From the NCBI GenBank assembly GCA_937894355.1, contig CALCRD010000438.1, positions 1 to 19,126 of the forward strand: a DNA stretch of 19,126 nt. Reading direction: 5' to 3'. The stretch's first letter is position 1. The number at the start of each line of letters is the position of its first letter. Position numbers and translations under genes: made by a program. Shown piece by piece: positions 6,365 through 15,952 of the stretch. Source of the stretch: an uncultured Bacillus sp. Its GTDB lineage: Bacteria > Bacillota > Bacilli > Bacillales > Cytobacillaceae. The notes under the pieces are model-generated. The model was not told where the DNA came from. It did not search any database and saw only the letters and a program-made list of their open reading frames with translations.

Positions 6365-7786
6365 ATGGCAAAGGTAGTTGTTATTGGATCTGGTTTTTCT
6401 GGACAAACTGCAGCTCTTTATTTAAGGAAGGAATTAGGACGTGAGCATGAGGTAACGGTAATTAATCCATGGCCTAGGTTTACTTATATTCCATCGTTAG
6501 TCTGGGTAGGAATTGGGGCTATGAAGCCAGAAAAAACGATGTTTGACCTGGCCCCTGTATACAAAAAGCAAGGAATTAATTTTATTCAAGCATGGGCTAG
6601 AGCAATCCATCCCGATGATAAATATGTAGATATTGAGACAAATGAAGGCGAAAAGTTGAAGATTGATTACGACTATTTAATCAATGCAACTGGACCGCAT
6701 TTAAATTTTGAAGGAACTGAGGGCTTAGGTCCAGACGCCGGAAATTCACATTCTATCTGTAATATTCACCATGCCAAAATGGCCCGTGATGCCTATCTTG
6801 AACAGGTAAAAAGAATGGAAAACGGCGAAAATGTAAAGCTGTTAATTGGGACAGGCCATGGTCAAGCAACATGTCAAGGTGCTGCGCTAGAGTACATTAC
6901 TAATATTCATAACGATCTTAAAAAGCGTGGCTTAAGAGATAAAGCAAAAATCATGTGGATTTCTAACGAACCTAAATTAGGTGACCTTGGAGTTGGCGGC
7001 CTTCATGCCTCTAAATATGGTTACATCATGCAATCAGAAGCATTTTTGAAATCACTATTTGCAGAGCAAGAAATCTACTACCAAGTTCAAACAGCTGTTC
7101 AAAAAGTAGAAAAAGGTAAGGTTCAATGGGAAAACTACCAAGGCGAATTTGGTGAAACGGAATTTGATTTTGCCATGTTGATTCCGCAGTTTTTAGGAAC
7201 AAAAATTAACTATATAGATAAAGAAGGAAATGACATCACTTCAAAAGTAACAAATCCAGGTGGATTTACACTTGTAGATGGTGGATACGGTAAAAAATGG
7301 GATGACCTCAAGGCATCTGACTGGCCATCAACCTATCAATCTTCTGTCTATGAAAATATTTTCGCAGCTGGAATTGCCTTTGCACCACCAGGATCAATTT
7401 CTAAGCCGCATACAACGAAAAACGGAACAGCGATTACGGCAGCTCCGCCGCGTACAGGTATGGCTTCAGGAATTATCGGTAAGATTGCCGCCTATAATGT
7501 TGTTGATATGATTAAAGGAAAGCAACCATCACATCATGAATCAATGGCGCAAATGCCTGGTGCTTGTATCGCTTCGCTTGGGAAATCAGTTGTTGATGGC
7601 GCGGCAGCTACTATCGTAATGTATCCGGTCGTACCAGATTACGAAAAGTATCCTGATTATGGCCGTGATTTGAAAATTACGGATATGGAAGTTGGTCTTG
7701 CAGGTTCATGGATTAAACGTTCTTTACACACGATGTTTATTTACAAAATGAAGGGCAATCCTGGCTGGAGTATAATTCCAGAATAA
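6365..7786 (+). CDS. sqr: Sulfide:quinone oxidoreductase-like flavoprotein, copy 2
   Basis: A 473-residue paralog of the gene at 2242, same length and by eye well over 80 percent identical. It keeps the FAD motif GSGFSG (8-13), the three putative redox cysteines C132, C170 and C401, and the basic hydrophobic C-terminus ending GWSIIPE. Expected role: sulfide or polysulfide chemistry coupled to quinone reduction at the cytoplasmic membrane. The start ATG follows GAAGGGAG, and the AGATTAATATG context is identical to copy 1, supporting a cassette duplication that included the ribosome site. Synonymous codons differ often between the copies, so the duplication is not recent. A 44-aa gene follows 19 bases later. 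Two isoforms could serve different sulfide levels or redox conditions; nothing here shows which. Confidence 0.8.
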   Translation: MAKVVVIGSGFSGQTAALYLRKELGREHEVTVINPWPRFTYIPSLVWVGIGAMKPEKTMFDLAPVYKKQGINFIQAWARAIHPDDKYVDIETNEGEKLKIDYDYLINATGPHLNFEGTEGLGPDAGNSHSICNIHHAKMARDAYLEQVKRMENGENVKLLIGTGHGQATCQGAALEYITNIHNDLKKRGLRDKAKIMWISNEPKLGDLGVGGLHASKYGYIMQSEAFLKSLFAEQEIYYQVQTAVQKVEKGKVQWENYQGEFGETEFDFAMLIPQFLGTKINYIDKEGNDITSKVTNPGGFTLVDGGYGKKWDDLKASDWPSTYQSSVYENIFAAGIAFAPPGSISKPHTTKNGTAITAAPPRTGMASGIIGKIAAYNVVDMIKGKQPSHHESMAQMPGACIASLGKSVVDGAAATIVMYPVVPDYEKYPDYGRDLKITDMEVGLAGSWIKRSLHTMFIYKMKGNPGWSIIPE

Positions 7787-7805
7787 TTATCTAGAGGTGA
7801 TAACA

Positions 7806-7940
7806 ATGCAATTATCTAAAGAAATGAAACCCACAAAAGGTACTATTTTTTCAAGAAGATGCTTTAGCTATCAATTTGTACGTTTTATTAGTCTAACGTC
7901 AAGAATCGCAAAAGTAGCTTTATTTCCACCAAAACACTAA
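7806..7940 (+). CDS. 44-aa small basic protein paired with SQR-like gene, copy 2
   Basis: An unrecognised 44-residue protein beginning MQLSKEMKPT and ending KVALFPPKH, the counterpart of the protein at 3683. The conserved parts are the N-terminal LSKEMKPT block, Cys19, YQFVRF (22-27) and the final nine residues. The variable part is 11-21. A TAGAGGTGA ribosome site precedes the ATG. The spacing to the SQR stop (19 bases) equals that of copy 1, and a hairpin follows seven bases after the stop. Conservation of frame, length, both ends and the cysteine, while synonymous sites vary, argues for a real selected protein. Function unknown; a partner or membrane-tethering role for SQR is inference. 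Confidence 0.75.
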   Translation: MQLSKEMKPTKGTIFSRRCFSYQFVRFISLTSRIAKVALFPPKH

Positions 7941-7946
7941 TAGATA

Positions 7947-7975
7947 AAAGGGACTCTAATTAAAGAGTCCCTTTG
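7947..7975 (+). terminator. Hairpin behind the second SQR operon
   Basis: AAAGGGACTCT (7947-7957) pairs perfectly with AGAGTCCCTTT (7964-7974). The T run is short, so termination may be only partial. A second hairpin follows at 8032. Confidence 0.65.
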
Positions 7976-8031
7976 CTATAGTTTGAAATACTAACCAAAA
8001 GCGGGGAATCTAAACCAGAATCCCACTAGAG

Positions 8032-8067
8032 AAAGAGGTGACTCATATTTTTGTGAGTCACCTCTTT
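8032..8067. terminator. Bidirectional terminator between convergent genes
   Basis: AAAGAGGTGACTCA (8032-8045) pairs perfectly with TGAGTCACCTCTTT (8054-8067). It lies between the plus-strand second SQR operon and the minus-strand NERD gene. The T tracts on both sides are short but the stem is strong. Confidence 0.65.
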
Positions 8068-8095
8068 ATTATGATTTTTTGGCCGAAAAGGCGGG

Positions 8096-8210
8096 TTGGC
8101 GGATAAACATTCGTTTTTGGCGGATAGAGTGTCTGTTTTGGCGGATAGAAGCCTGAGTTTGGCGGATAGAAGTCCATTTTTGGCGGATAGACCACCAACT
8201 TTGGCGGATA
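8096..8210. repeat. Six-copy 21-bp tandem repeat with TTGGCGGATA core
   Basis: The 10-base core TTGGCGGATA starts at 8096, 8117, 8138, 8159, 8180 and 8201, exactly every 21 bases. The cores are identical and the 11-base remainders vary. The array ends 11 bases before the stop codon of the minus-strand NERD gene. Because the period is a multiple of three, the minus strand stays open: in the NERD frame it would read LSAK-x3 repeats after the TAG stop. I recall similar cores in other Bacillus genomes, so it is probably a lineage-specific repeat; its role is unknown. Confidence 0.9.
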
Positions 8211-8220
8211 GGCCCCAAAC

Positions 8221-9189
8221 CTACAAAATATTTTTCCAAGAAAGTTGATATATACGCTGTTTGTTTTTACCCGTATAAGGTAAATTCAATTTTCTTAGCA
8301 TTTTGTTCGCAATATCATCTGAAGATAGATGCAAAAACTCCCGAAATTGCAGATTTGTAATTGATGGACCAAATAAGAGGAAATAATCTTGCAAAGCGAA
8401 AAGGTGGGCATCCTTAGAAATGTATCCGCACTTAGGACAAGTCCACTTCCCACGATTATAGGTCATCCCTAAAACGCATAAATCGGGACAATGTACTCCG
8501 GTTTGAATTTCGCCGCGGGATATATGATAGTTTTCTATGGTTATGCTAGGTTCTGTATGATTCTTTAATAAACACTTGCTCATTTTGCGGATTTTCTCGG
8601 GAGTCAACTTTTCTAATTGGTATTTTTTCGTTAAAGCCTCAATCCGTTTAACCAATAGATGTCCACGGCATACACGGTTCTGTGCCTTAGAGCTTTTTGT
8701 TAGATTCAAAATAAAATTTGGATTAGCAATCATTACTAAATATTCAAATGGGAGCTCTGGAAAGTGGTTCTTCAAAAGTAACTCTTTTAATTGGCGAACT
8801 TGAAATTCGGCTTGCAATAGAGGGTCGTCGTAACCATTTTGAATATTATCCTTTTTTTGGATAAGTTGACCAGAATTTTCATGGAAATCTAGTTCCCCAT
8901 TCATATTTTTAATTTCAATCACTAGGATATAAGTGGAAGTAATAATGAGTGTATCAATTTGAAAGTGGAATTTCCCGTTGAATAAATGAAGGTCATGAAA
9001 AATATAGTAGTCTTTTTCGGGGAGAAAATTCAAATAATAATCGATCCTTTGTTCTCCAAGATACCCAGCTTCTACCCTGCTTTTAGCAGGCTCAATGACA
9101 GTTATTTTGGGATTATCCGCAAGGAATCGTCGTAACAGGGCTTCAAAAAAATAGAGTTTACGAGGTTTAGTTCTTTCTTTTTGAATCAT
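8221..9189 (-). CDS. NERD (nuclease-related) domain protein with C-terminal zinc-ribbon-like motif
   Basis: A 322-residue cytoplasmic protein. The N-terminal half carries the NERD signature: AGYLGEQR (41-48, with E46), an FHDLHL strand, QIDTLII (77-83, D79) and VIEIKNMNGEL (90-100, E92 and K94). These match the acidic and lysine residues of the restriction-endonuclease-like core, so a nuclease or nucleic-acid-processing role is predicted. Toward the C-terminus, CPDLC (234-238) and CPKC (251-254) form a four-cysteine zinc-ribbon-like pair. The ATG has a GAGGTG site eight bases upstream. The stop TAG is immediately followed by the 21-bp repeat array. It stands alone between convergent SQR genes and prfB. 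Biological role in Bacillus is not established to my knowledge. Confidence 0.8.
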   Translation of the reverse strand: MIQKERTKPRKLYFFEALLRRFLADNPKITVIEPAKSRVEAGYLGEQRIDYYLNFLPEKDYYIFHDLHLFNGKFHFQIDTLIITSTYILVIEIKNMNGELDFHENSGQLIQKKDNIQNGYDDPLLQAEFQVRQLKELLLKNHFPELPFEYLVMIANPNFILNLTKSSKAQNRVCRGHLLVKRIEALTKKYQLEKLTPEKIRKMSKCLLKNHTEPSITIENYHISRGEIQTGVHCPDLCVLGMTYNRGKWTCPKCGYISKDAHLFALQDYFLLFGPSITNLQFREFLHLSSDDIANKMLRKLNLPYTGKNKQRIYQLSWKNIL

Positions 9190-9407
9190 TCGGAGGACAC
9201 CTCATTTTTTCTGCTTTTATCCTCATTCATCTACCACCGACCTTATATAAATTTTTCCAACCATCCTACAACACTCCTTTCATCATATAGAGAGAAATTC
9301 TACATCAGGATGACAAAATCCTTTTTTAAATATAACGTTTTGTAAAACCATAATTGATATTCATGCAAAATCCGCCGCTGCTCCCACAAAAAGAAGTACC
9401 ACGAAAT

Positions 9408-9451
9408 CCAAAAAAAACGAGTATAAAACCAATTCTGATTTTACACTCGTT
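9408..9451 (-). terminator. Rho-independent terminator of prfB
   Basis: On the minus strand AACGAGT (9451-9445) and a following A/T stem pair with the complementary arm ending ACTCGTT (9422-9416), with one mismatch inside, and the run of A at 9409-9417 gives the T tract. It lies 77 bases after the prfB stop. The rest of 9190-9527 holds no gene I can support. Confidence 0.8.
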
Positions 9452-9527
9452 CATTATGTTAATAGTATTTTTTAACCGAATTCACTACATCCACATTCCA
9501 ACCATAATAAACCCAACCTACACCAAT

Positions 9528-10629
9528 TCAGCTCAATTTCGACCGCAAATAGGCGTTAATAAAGGAATCAAGCTCGCCGTCCATGACCGCGTGCACATTG
9601 CCAGACTCGGTGCTAGTGCGATGATCCTTAACCATTGAATACGGGTGGAAAACGTAGGAGCGGATTTGACTGCCCCAACCAATTTCCTTCTGTTCACCGC
9701 GGATTTCCAACAGTTCTTTCTCCTGCTCTTCAATTTTTCGTTGATAGAGCTTTGCCTTTAACATTTTCATAGCTTGTTCACGGTTTTTAATTTGCGACCG
9801 CTCGTTTTGGCACGTTACCACAACATTAGTTGGAAGATGGGTAATCCGAACTGCGGAATCGGTCGTATTGATATGCTGACCACCAGCACCGCTGGCCCGG
9901 TACGTATCGATTTTTAAATCCTCCGTACGAATATCAATTTCAATCTCATCATTGAACTCGGGCATTACTTCGCAAGAAACAAACGAAGTATGGCGGCGAC
10001 CTGATGCATCAAATGGCGAAATCCGCACCAAGCGGTGAACGCCTTTTTCAGCCTTCAAATAGCCATAGGCATTGTGCCCTCTAATCCCAAGGGTAACACT
10101 CTTTATACCAGCCTCATCACCAGGTAAGTAATCTAAAGTTTCCACCTTGAAGCCCTTTTTCTCAGCCCAACGAGTATACATGCGAAGCAACATTGATCCC
10201 CAGTCCTGAGACTCGGTGCCACCAGCGCCAGGATGCAACTCCAAAATGGCATTATTTTTATCATAAGGCTCGCTTAAAAGAAGGTTAAGTTCGAACTGAT
10301 CTAATTTTGCCGTTAACTCAGTCAACTCAGACTCAAGCTCAGCTTGCAGTTCGGCGTCAGCTTCTTCCTTTACAAGCTCATAAGAAATTTCCAGATTTTC
10401 AAAAGATTCCACCAAATCATAGAAGACATGTACTTGCTCTTTGAGAGCATTGGCGTCGTTAATTACAGTTTGCGCCTGTTGCTGGTCATCCCAAAAGTTC
10501 GGATGTGACATTTCATCTTCAAAATGGGCAATCCGTGCTTCCTTATTTTCTAGGTCAAAGAGACCCCCTAAAGTTTTCAAGTGTCTTTTCCATCTTTTCA
10601 AGCACATTACGAATATCTGCTAATTCCAT
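9528..10629 (-). CDS. prfB: Peptide chain release factor 2, with programmed +1 frameshift
   Basis: RF2 recognises UGA and UAA stop codons and triggers peptide release. Translation starts at the ATG at 10629-10627 (MELADIRNVLEKMEKTLENF...), preceded by AGAGGTGACGAGG, and reaches an in-frame TGA at 10557-10555 after 24 codons. A +1 shift at CTT-T-GAC skips T10557 and continues from 10556 to the stop at 9528, giving 366 residues, the usual Bacillus RF2 length. The downstream part shows the SPF stop-recognition tripeptide (VRISPFDASGRR) and the catalytic GGQ (GAGGQHINTTD). The gene follows secA in the same direction, the common Bacillus order. A separate promoter precedes it. RF2 abundance self-regulates the frameshift. 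Confidence 0.97.
10554..10569 (-). promoter_or_regulatory. prfB: RF2 programmed +1 frameshift site
   Basis: On the minus strand the mRNA reads AGGGGG-UCU-CUU-UGA-C: an internal Shine-Dalgarno-like stimulator, the slippery CUU and the in-frame UGA followed by C. These are the classic elements of the bacterial RF2 autoregulatory frameshift. Low RF2 makes ribosomes pause at UGA and slip forward by one base. Confidence 0.95.
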
Positions 10630-10658
10630 CCTCGTCACCTCTAATTAATAATAACCCT

Positions 10659-10687
10659 ATTATACTTTTTTTTTGCAGGACAGGCAA
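10659..10687 (-). promoter_or_regulatory. Probable sigma-A promoter of prfB
   Basis: On the minus strand, TTGCCT (10687-10682) and a perfect -10 TATAAT (10664-10659) are separated by 17 bases, 30 bases before the prfB start codon. The -35 overlaps the T-rich tail of the upstream secA terminator. Confidence 0.6.
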
Positions 10688-10719
10688 AAAGAGAGCAAGC
10701 ACATCCGCCTGCTCTCTTT
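10686..10719 (-). terminator. Rho-independent terminator between secA and prfB
   Basis: On the minus strand AAAGAGAGCA (10719-10710) pairs with TGCTCTCTTT (10697-10688), with extra G-C pairs inside and a short T run beyond. It lies about 200 bases after the secA stop, beyond the hexamer repeat. Confidence 0.75.
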
Positions 10720-10770
10720 AAAATATGCCAAAATAATTTATTTGCTATTTACAGATTGCTGATCAAATGT

Positions 10771-10850
10771 GAACCCAAACCCGACCCCGACCCCGACCTC
10801 GAACCCAAACCTAAACCCGAACCCGAACCCGAACCCGAACCCGAACCCAA
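10771..10850 (-). repeat. GGGTTC hexamer repeat, G-quadruplex-capable on the transcribed-RNA strand
   Basis: On the plus strand CCC triplets recur every six bases at 10816, 10822, 10828, 10834, 10840 and 10846, with decayed copies on both sides (10771-10815 and 10850-10900). On the minus strand this is a GGGTTC array in the 3' region of secA mRNA, satisfying a G3-N3 quadruplex pattern. In the secA frame beyond the TAG stop it would encode Gly-Phe repeats. Confidence 0.85.
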
Positions 10851-10917
10851 ATCCGACCTCAACCCCAGAGCCCCAGCCCCTAAACCCGGCCTCAAAACCC
10901 AGCCCTAATACCAGCCG

Positions 10918-13431
<2,514 letters not shown>

Positions 13432-13501
13432 AAGAACGCTCCTTTATCAAATAAAAAATAGCAGGAATTAACAATTCCAAAGTATGAAAACACCATAATC
13501 C

Positions 13502-13539
13502 CTAAAAGAAATCCGCAATCATCACATCGAATTCCCTCC
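13502..13539 (-). promoter_or_regulatory. Possible translated leader upstream of secA
   Basis: On the minus strand a strong GGAGGG site (13539-13534) is followed six bases later by ATG-TGA (13527-13522), a start codon immediately followed by a stop. The overlapping next ATG (13522) begins a six-codon frame MIADFF then TAG (13502). It lies in the secA 5' leader, about 70-95 bases before the secA start. It may be a regulatory minimal ORF or a relic of a lost upstream gene. Confidence 0.3.
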
Positions 13540-13565
13540 GTGGAAAATCAATTAATATCTTATCA

Positions 13566-13594
13566 ATATTAACACTTACAAAAATGAGTGACAA
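13566..13594 (-). promoter_or_regulatory. Probable sigma-A promoter of secA
   Basis: On the minus strand TTGTCA (13594-13589) and TAATAT (13571-13566) are spaced 17 bases apart, giving a 5' leader of about 130 bases before the secA start at 13431. Confidence 0.5.
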
Positions 13595-13599
13595 CTTAA

Positions 13600-13948
13600 T
13601 GAGGTAATTAAATGGGGATTTAAACCAAAATAATCCCAAATCTCCGGCAAAATTCAATAACTATTCACATTTAATATATAGAAGAAAGACATCATCAACC
13701 AACTCATCACCATTCGTCCACCCAAAACGGACACCCATACCACCCGTAACCCTTTTTTTAGGAAAATAAATCCTCCTAGCAAACACTGACCAACAGCACG
13801 TTTCACCTAGTCCACACCTGCAACCAGTCCGGTTAAACCCGCCAAACCACAACCCCAAAACCGATTTTCACAACCCAAAAGTTTTTATTAAACATCCATT
13901 TAATACAGTATTAATAGTCTTAATGAGAAATATTCAAAATTGAGAAAC
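13600..13948. other. Intergenic region without a supportable gene
   Basis: This stretch separates the divergent secA and cytochrome genes. It is notably C-rich on the plus strand around 13715-13870, unlike the AT-rich flanks. A 65-codon minus-strand frame (13661-13858) has a composition unlike its neighbours and no ribosome site at its start. An isolated AGGAGG on the minus strand near 13775 has no start codon at usable spacing. The region may be decayed coding DNA. Confidence 0.4.
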
Positions 13949-14010
13949 TTTTCACAAAATGTCCATTGGGAAAAAACCATATCTTGTAAGATACTATAGT
14001 TATAGAAGAA
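13949..14010 (+). promoter_or_regulatory. Duplicated promoter block of the first cytochrome gene
   Basis: The block TTTTCACAAAATGTCCATT, then GGGAAAAAA and TAAGATACTATAG is repeated almost unchanged at 15837-15898 before the second cytochrome gene. A TTGGGA (-35-like) and GATACT (-10-like) pair lies 18 bases apart. TTCACAAA resembles the reverse of ResD- and Rex-type redox sites in Bacillus, so oxygen or redox control is possible but unproven. Confidence 0.5.
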
Positions 14011-14054
14011 TAATATTCTATTATAAAAAAAGAGAAAATAGAGGGGTGATTACC

Positions 14055-15377
14055 ATGGCTTTTTGGAAAAAAACGAAGAAAGGACAGGATAATCCCGTAG
14101 AAAAGAAACCTGGTTTGTTTCGAAGACTTTGGCGAAAGATCAAAGAGATTGATTGGAAAAACCCAGTTAACCGCTGGAAGCTATTATTTGCTGCATTAGT
14201 TGTGCTGGTTGTTGGACTCGGTGGTATGAGTGGAGTCGTTGCCTTCACCAATAACCCGGCTTTCTGTAATGCCTGTCATGAAATGGCGCCGGAGTATGAA
14301 ACGTTCGCAGCCAGCGCTCACAGCGAAGCAACTTGTGTTGATTGTCATATCGCTCCAGGCGGACCAATCAATATGTTGTTACATAAAGCAGAATCTTTAA
14401 AAGAAGTATATTATCACATTGTTGGTGGACCAGATCCGATTGTCCAAACAGTCGCTGTTTTGGATGACAACTGTCTAGTGTGCCACTCCGAGAATCGTTT
14501 AGTATCGGCAACAGGAGACCTAATCGTCGCCCATAAAAAACACGTCGACGAAGATATTCCTTGTGTCGTCTGTCATAGCGGAGTTGCTCACTCCAAAGTG
14601 GTGGAAAGAGACATTAATGACTCTTCAACCTATGATGATTGGACAACGGAAAACGCAACTAAATTAATGAGTAAAGAGTATATGAATCCAAACATGGGAA
14701 CATGTATTGACTGTCATAATAAAGTAAACTCCGGTAAGAAACCATGGAAAGACTATGCTTACCAGCTACCTGAAAATGGAGCATTAGCCAATCATGGCAA
14801 GGACGATAAACATGCCGTTGCTGAAGGTGCAAAGAAAGATAGCCACAAGGAAACTCAAAACATTATTCTTCAAGCAGTTGGAAAGCAAAAAGTGGATGTA
14901 AAGCTTTCAATGGAATGTGCTACATGTCACCAAGAAATTAATACACCTAAAAATCACGATAATGCAGCTTGGGACCAAAATCATGGCCCACATGCTCTAA
15001 CAGAGCTTGACCAATGTATTAACTGTCATACAGATTCCAAGTGGATCCGCTTCTTTGAAAATCAAAATATTAAAGAATTAATCTCAACTGGCAACGAAAA
15101 GGAAAAATATACAGCAAATCCAGTCGTGGTTAAGGATCAATCTCGTCAAAATCGTTTCTGTAGCACTTGTCACGCAGACCGTCCTGTTGGACACGTTGAT
15201 AGTGACACCTGGCTAACTGCTCACGCAGACAAAGCCCAAACCAACGAACAAAAAGGCAACTGCTACGTCTGTCACGATAATGAGAAACCATCAGAATCCA
15301 AAGAAAAGGTTAAAGCACCAACAGATGTCTACTGCCAATTCTGTCATAGAACTGGGTTCAAAGGTGAACAATTATAG
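14055..15377 (+). CDS. Membrane-anchored decaheme c-type cytochrome, NapC/NirT-like N-terminus, copy 1
   Basis: A 440-residue protein with a basic N-terminus, one membrane anchor (about 41-63) and ten CXXCH heme motifs at C71, C94, C140, C170, C217, C288, C321, C369, C403 and C427. The first part (CHEMAPEY, a spaced S-x-H, CVDCH) follows the NapC/NirT/NrfH quinol-dehydrogenase pattern. The C-terminal half with six further hemes is an extension I cannot assign. Likely role: passing electrons between the quinone pool and an acceptor or donor outside the membrane. The start ATG was chosen because of the GAGGGGTGA site just upstream and alignment with copy 2; upstream in-frame ATG 13959 lies inside the promoter block. 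A strong terminator follows. Needs cytochrome c maturation genes, not seen here. Confidence 0.85.
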   Translation: MAFWKKTKKGQDNPVEKKPGLFRRLWRKIKEIDWKNPVNRWKLLFAALVVLVVGLGGMSGVVAFTNNPAFCNACHEMAPEYETFAASAHSEATCVDCHIAPGGPINMLLHKAESLKEVYYHIVGGPDPIVQTVAVLDDNCLVCHSENRLVSATGDLIVAHKKHVDEDIPCVVCHSGVAHSKVVERDINDSSTYDDWTTENATKLMSKEYMNPNMGTCIDCHNKVNSGKKPWKDYAYQLPENGALANHGKDDKHAVAEGAKKDSHKETQNIILQAVGKQKVDVKLSMECATCHQEINTPKNHDNAAWDQNHGPHALTELDQCINCHTDSKWIRFFENQNIKELISTGNEKEKYTANPVVVKDQSRQNRFCSTCHADRPVGHVDSDTWLTAHADKAQTNEQKGNCYVCHDNEKPSESKEKVKAPTDVYCQFCHRTGFKGEQL

Positions 15378-15415
15378 AGGAAAAGTAATAAACGACCTAT
15401 AGTCAAAATAATCAA

Positions 15416-15460
15416 ACAAGGTACCTATGTATTGTTATCACATAGGTACCTTGTTTTTTT
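15416..15460 (+). terminator. Strong rho-independent terminator after the first cytochrome gene
   Basis: ACAAGGTACCTATG (15416-15429) pairs perfectly with CATAGGTACCTTGT (15441-15454), with one further T-A pair and a T run after. It separates copy 1 from copy 2 transcriptionally. Confidence 0.9.
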
Positions 15461-15550
15461 GTTATTTGAATAAAACAAATATTTTAATTTTTCTAAAGAA
15501 TATGCATTTAGTGGAATACTTATTCGCTCATAAATTACTTTCTTGATTGC

Positions 15551-15584
15551 TTCCTTCCTTCCTTCCTTCCTTCCTTCCTTCCTT
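15551..15584. repeat. TTCC tetranucleotide repeat, about 8.5 units
   Basis: The stretch is 34 bases of uninterrupted TTCC units, about 370 bases upstream of the second cytochrome start and 250 bases before its promoter block. Such tracts slip during replication. It lies outside coding sequence. The surrounding 15461-15836 region also holds GTGACA/TGTCAC arms (15607-15612 and 15641-15646) and a palindrome at 15698-15711, but no gene. Confidence 0.9.
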
Positions 15585-15836
15585 ATCTGTCAACGCTGGT
15601 GCTGTTGTGACATTTTTAGTGTTGGAAACGTTTTTGATATTGTCACTTTTATGTGTTTTTTATGTGTTTTTAATGAGGTACATTACTAGTAGTGAAATTA
15701 TTGTACAATAAAGTGTTTTTAGCATTAATGTATTGTTAATATAAAAAACGAACTTTATTTGACAATTATCTAATCAATTTGGTTGATTATATTGAAAAAA
15801 CAATGAAAAACTACTATTCGATGTTATTCGACATTT

Positions 15837-15898
15837 TTTTCACAAATTGTCCATTAGGAAAAATCATTGGATTATAAGATACTAACGTTAGAGAGGTA
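15837..15898 (+). promoter_or_regulatory. Duplicated promoter block of the second cytochrome gene
   Basis: TTTTCACAAATTGTCCATT, AGGAAAAATCATT and TAAGATACTAACG match the block at 13949-14010 base for base over most positions. The similarity fades immediately downstream, so it marks a functional promoter or operator unit conserved after the gene duplication. Confidence 0.55.
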
Positions 15899-15952
15899 AT
15901 AAAGTTATTTTAAAAAATTAACTAGAGAGATAAGACAGAGAGGGTGAACATC

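Noticed and set aside
8096..8210. CRISPR array
   Set aside because: The conserved part is only 10-12 bases and the variable parts about 9-11; too short for repeats and spacers, and no cas genes are present.
9354..9638. 94-codon plus-strand frame
   Set aside because: It overlaps the prfB 3' end and its terminator; composition is that of an antisense shadow.
10555..10629. Apparent frameshift mutation (pseudogene) in prfB
   Set aside because: The AGGGGG, CTT and TGA-C arrangement is the normal programmed RF2 frameshift, so the gene is intact.
13661..13858. 65-codon minus-strand frame with Cys-rich start
   Set aside because: No ribosome site and an atypical composition. An AGGAGG inside it has no start codon at proper distance.
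13959..14054. Upstream ATG extension of the first cytochrome by 32 codons
   Set aside because: That ATG lies inside the promoter block conserved with copy 2 and has no ribosome site. The ATG at 14055 has one and aligns with the paralog.
15622..15636. Possible CcpA cre site near TTGGAAACGTTTTTGA
   Set aside because: It matches the centre of the consensus but misses several outer positions and is over 300 bases from the gene start.
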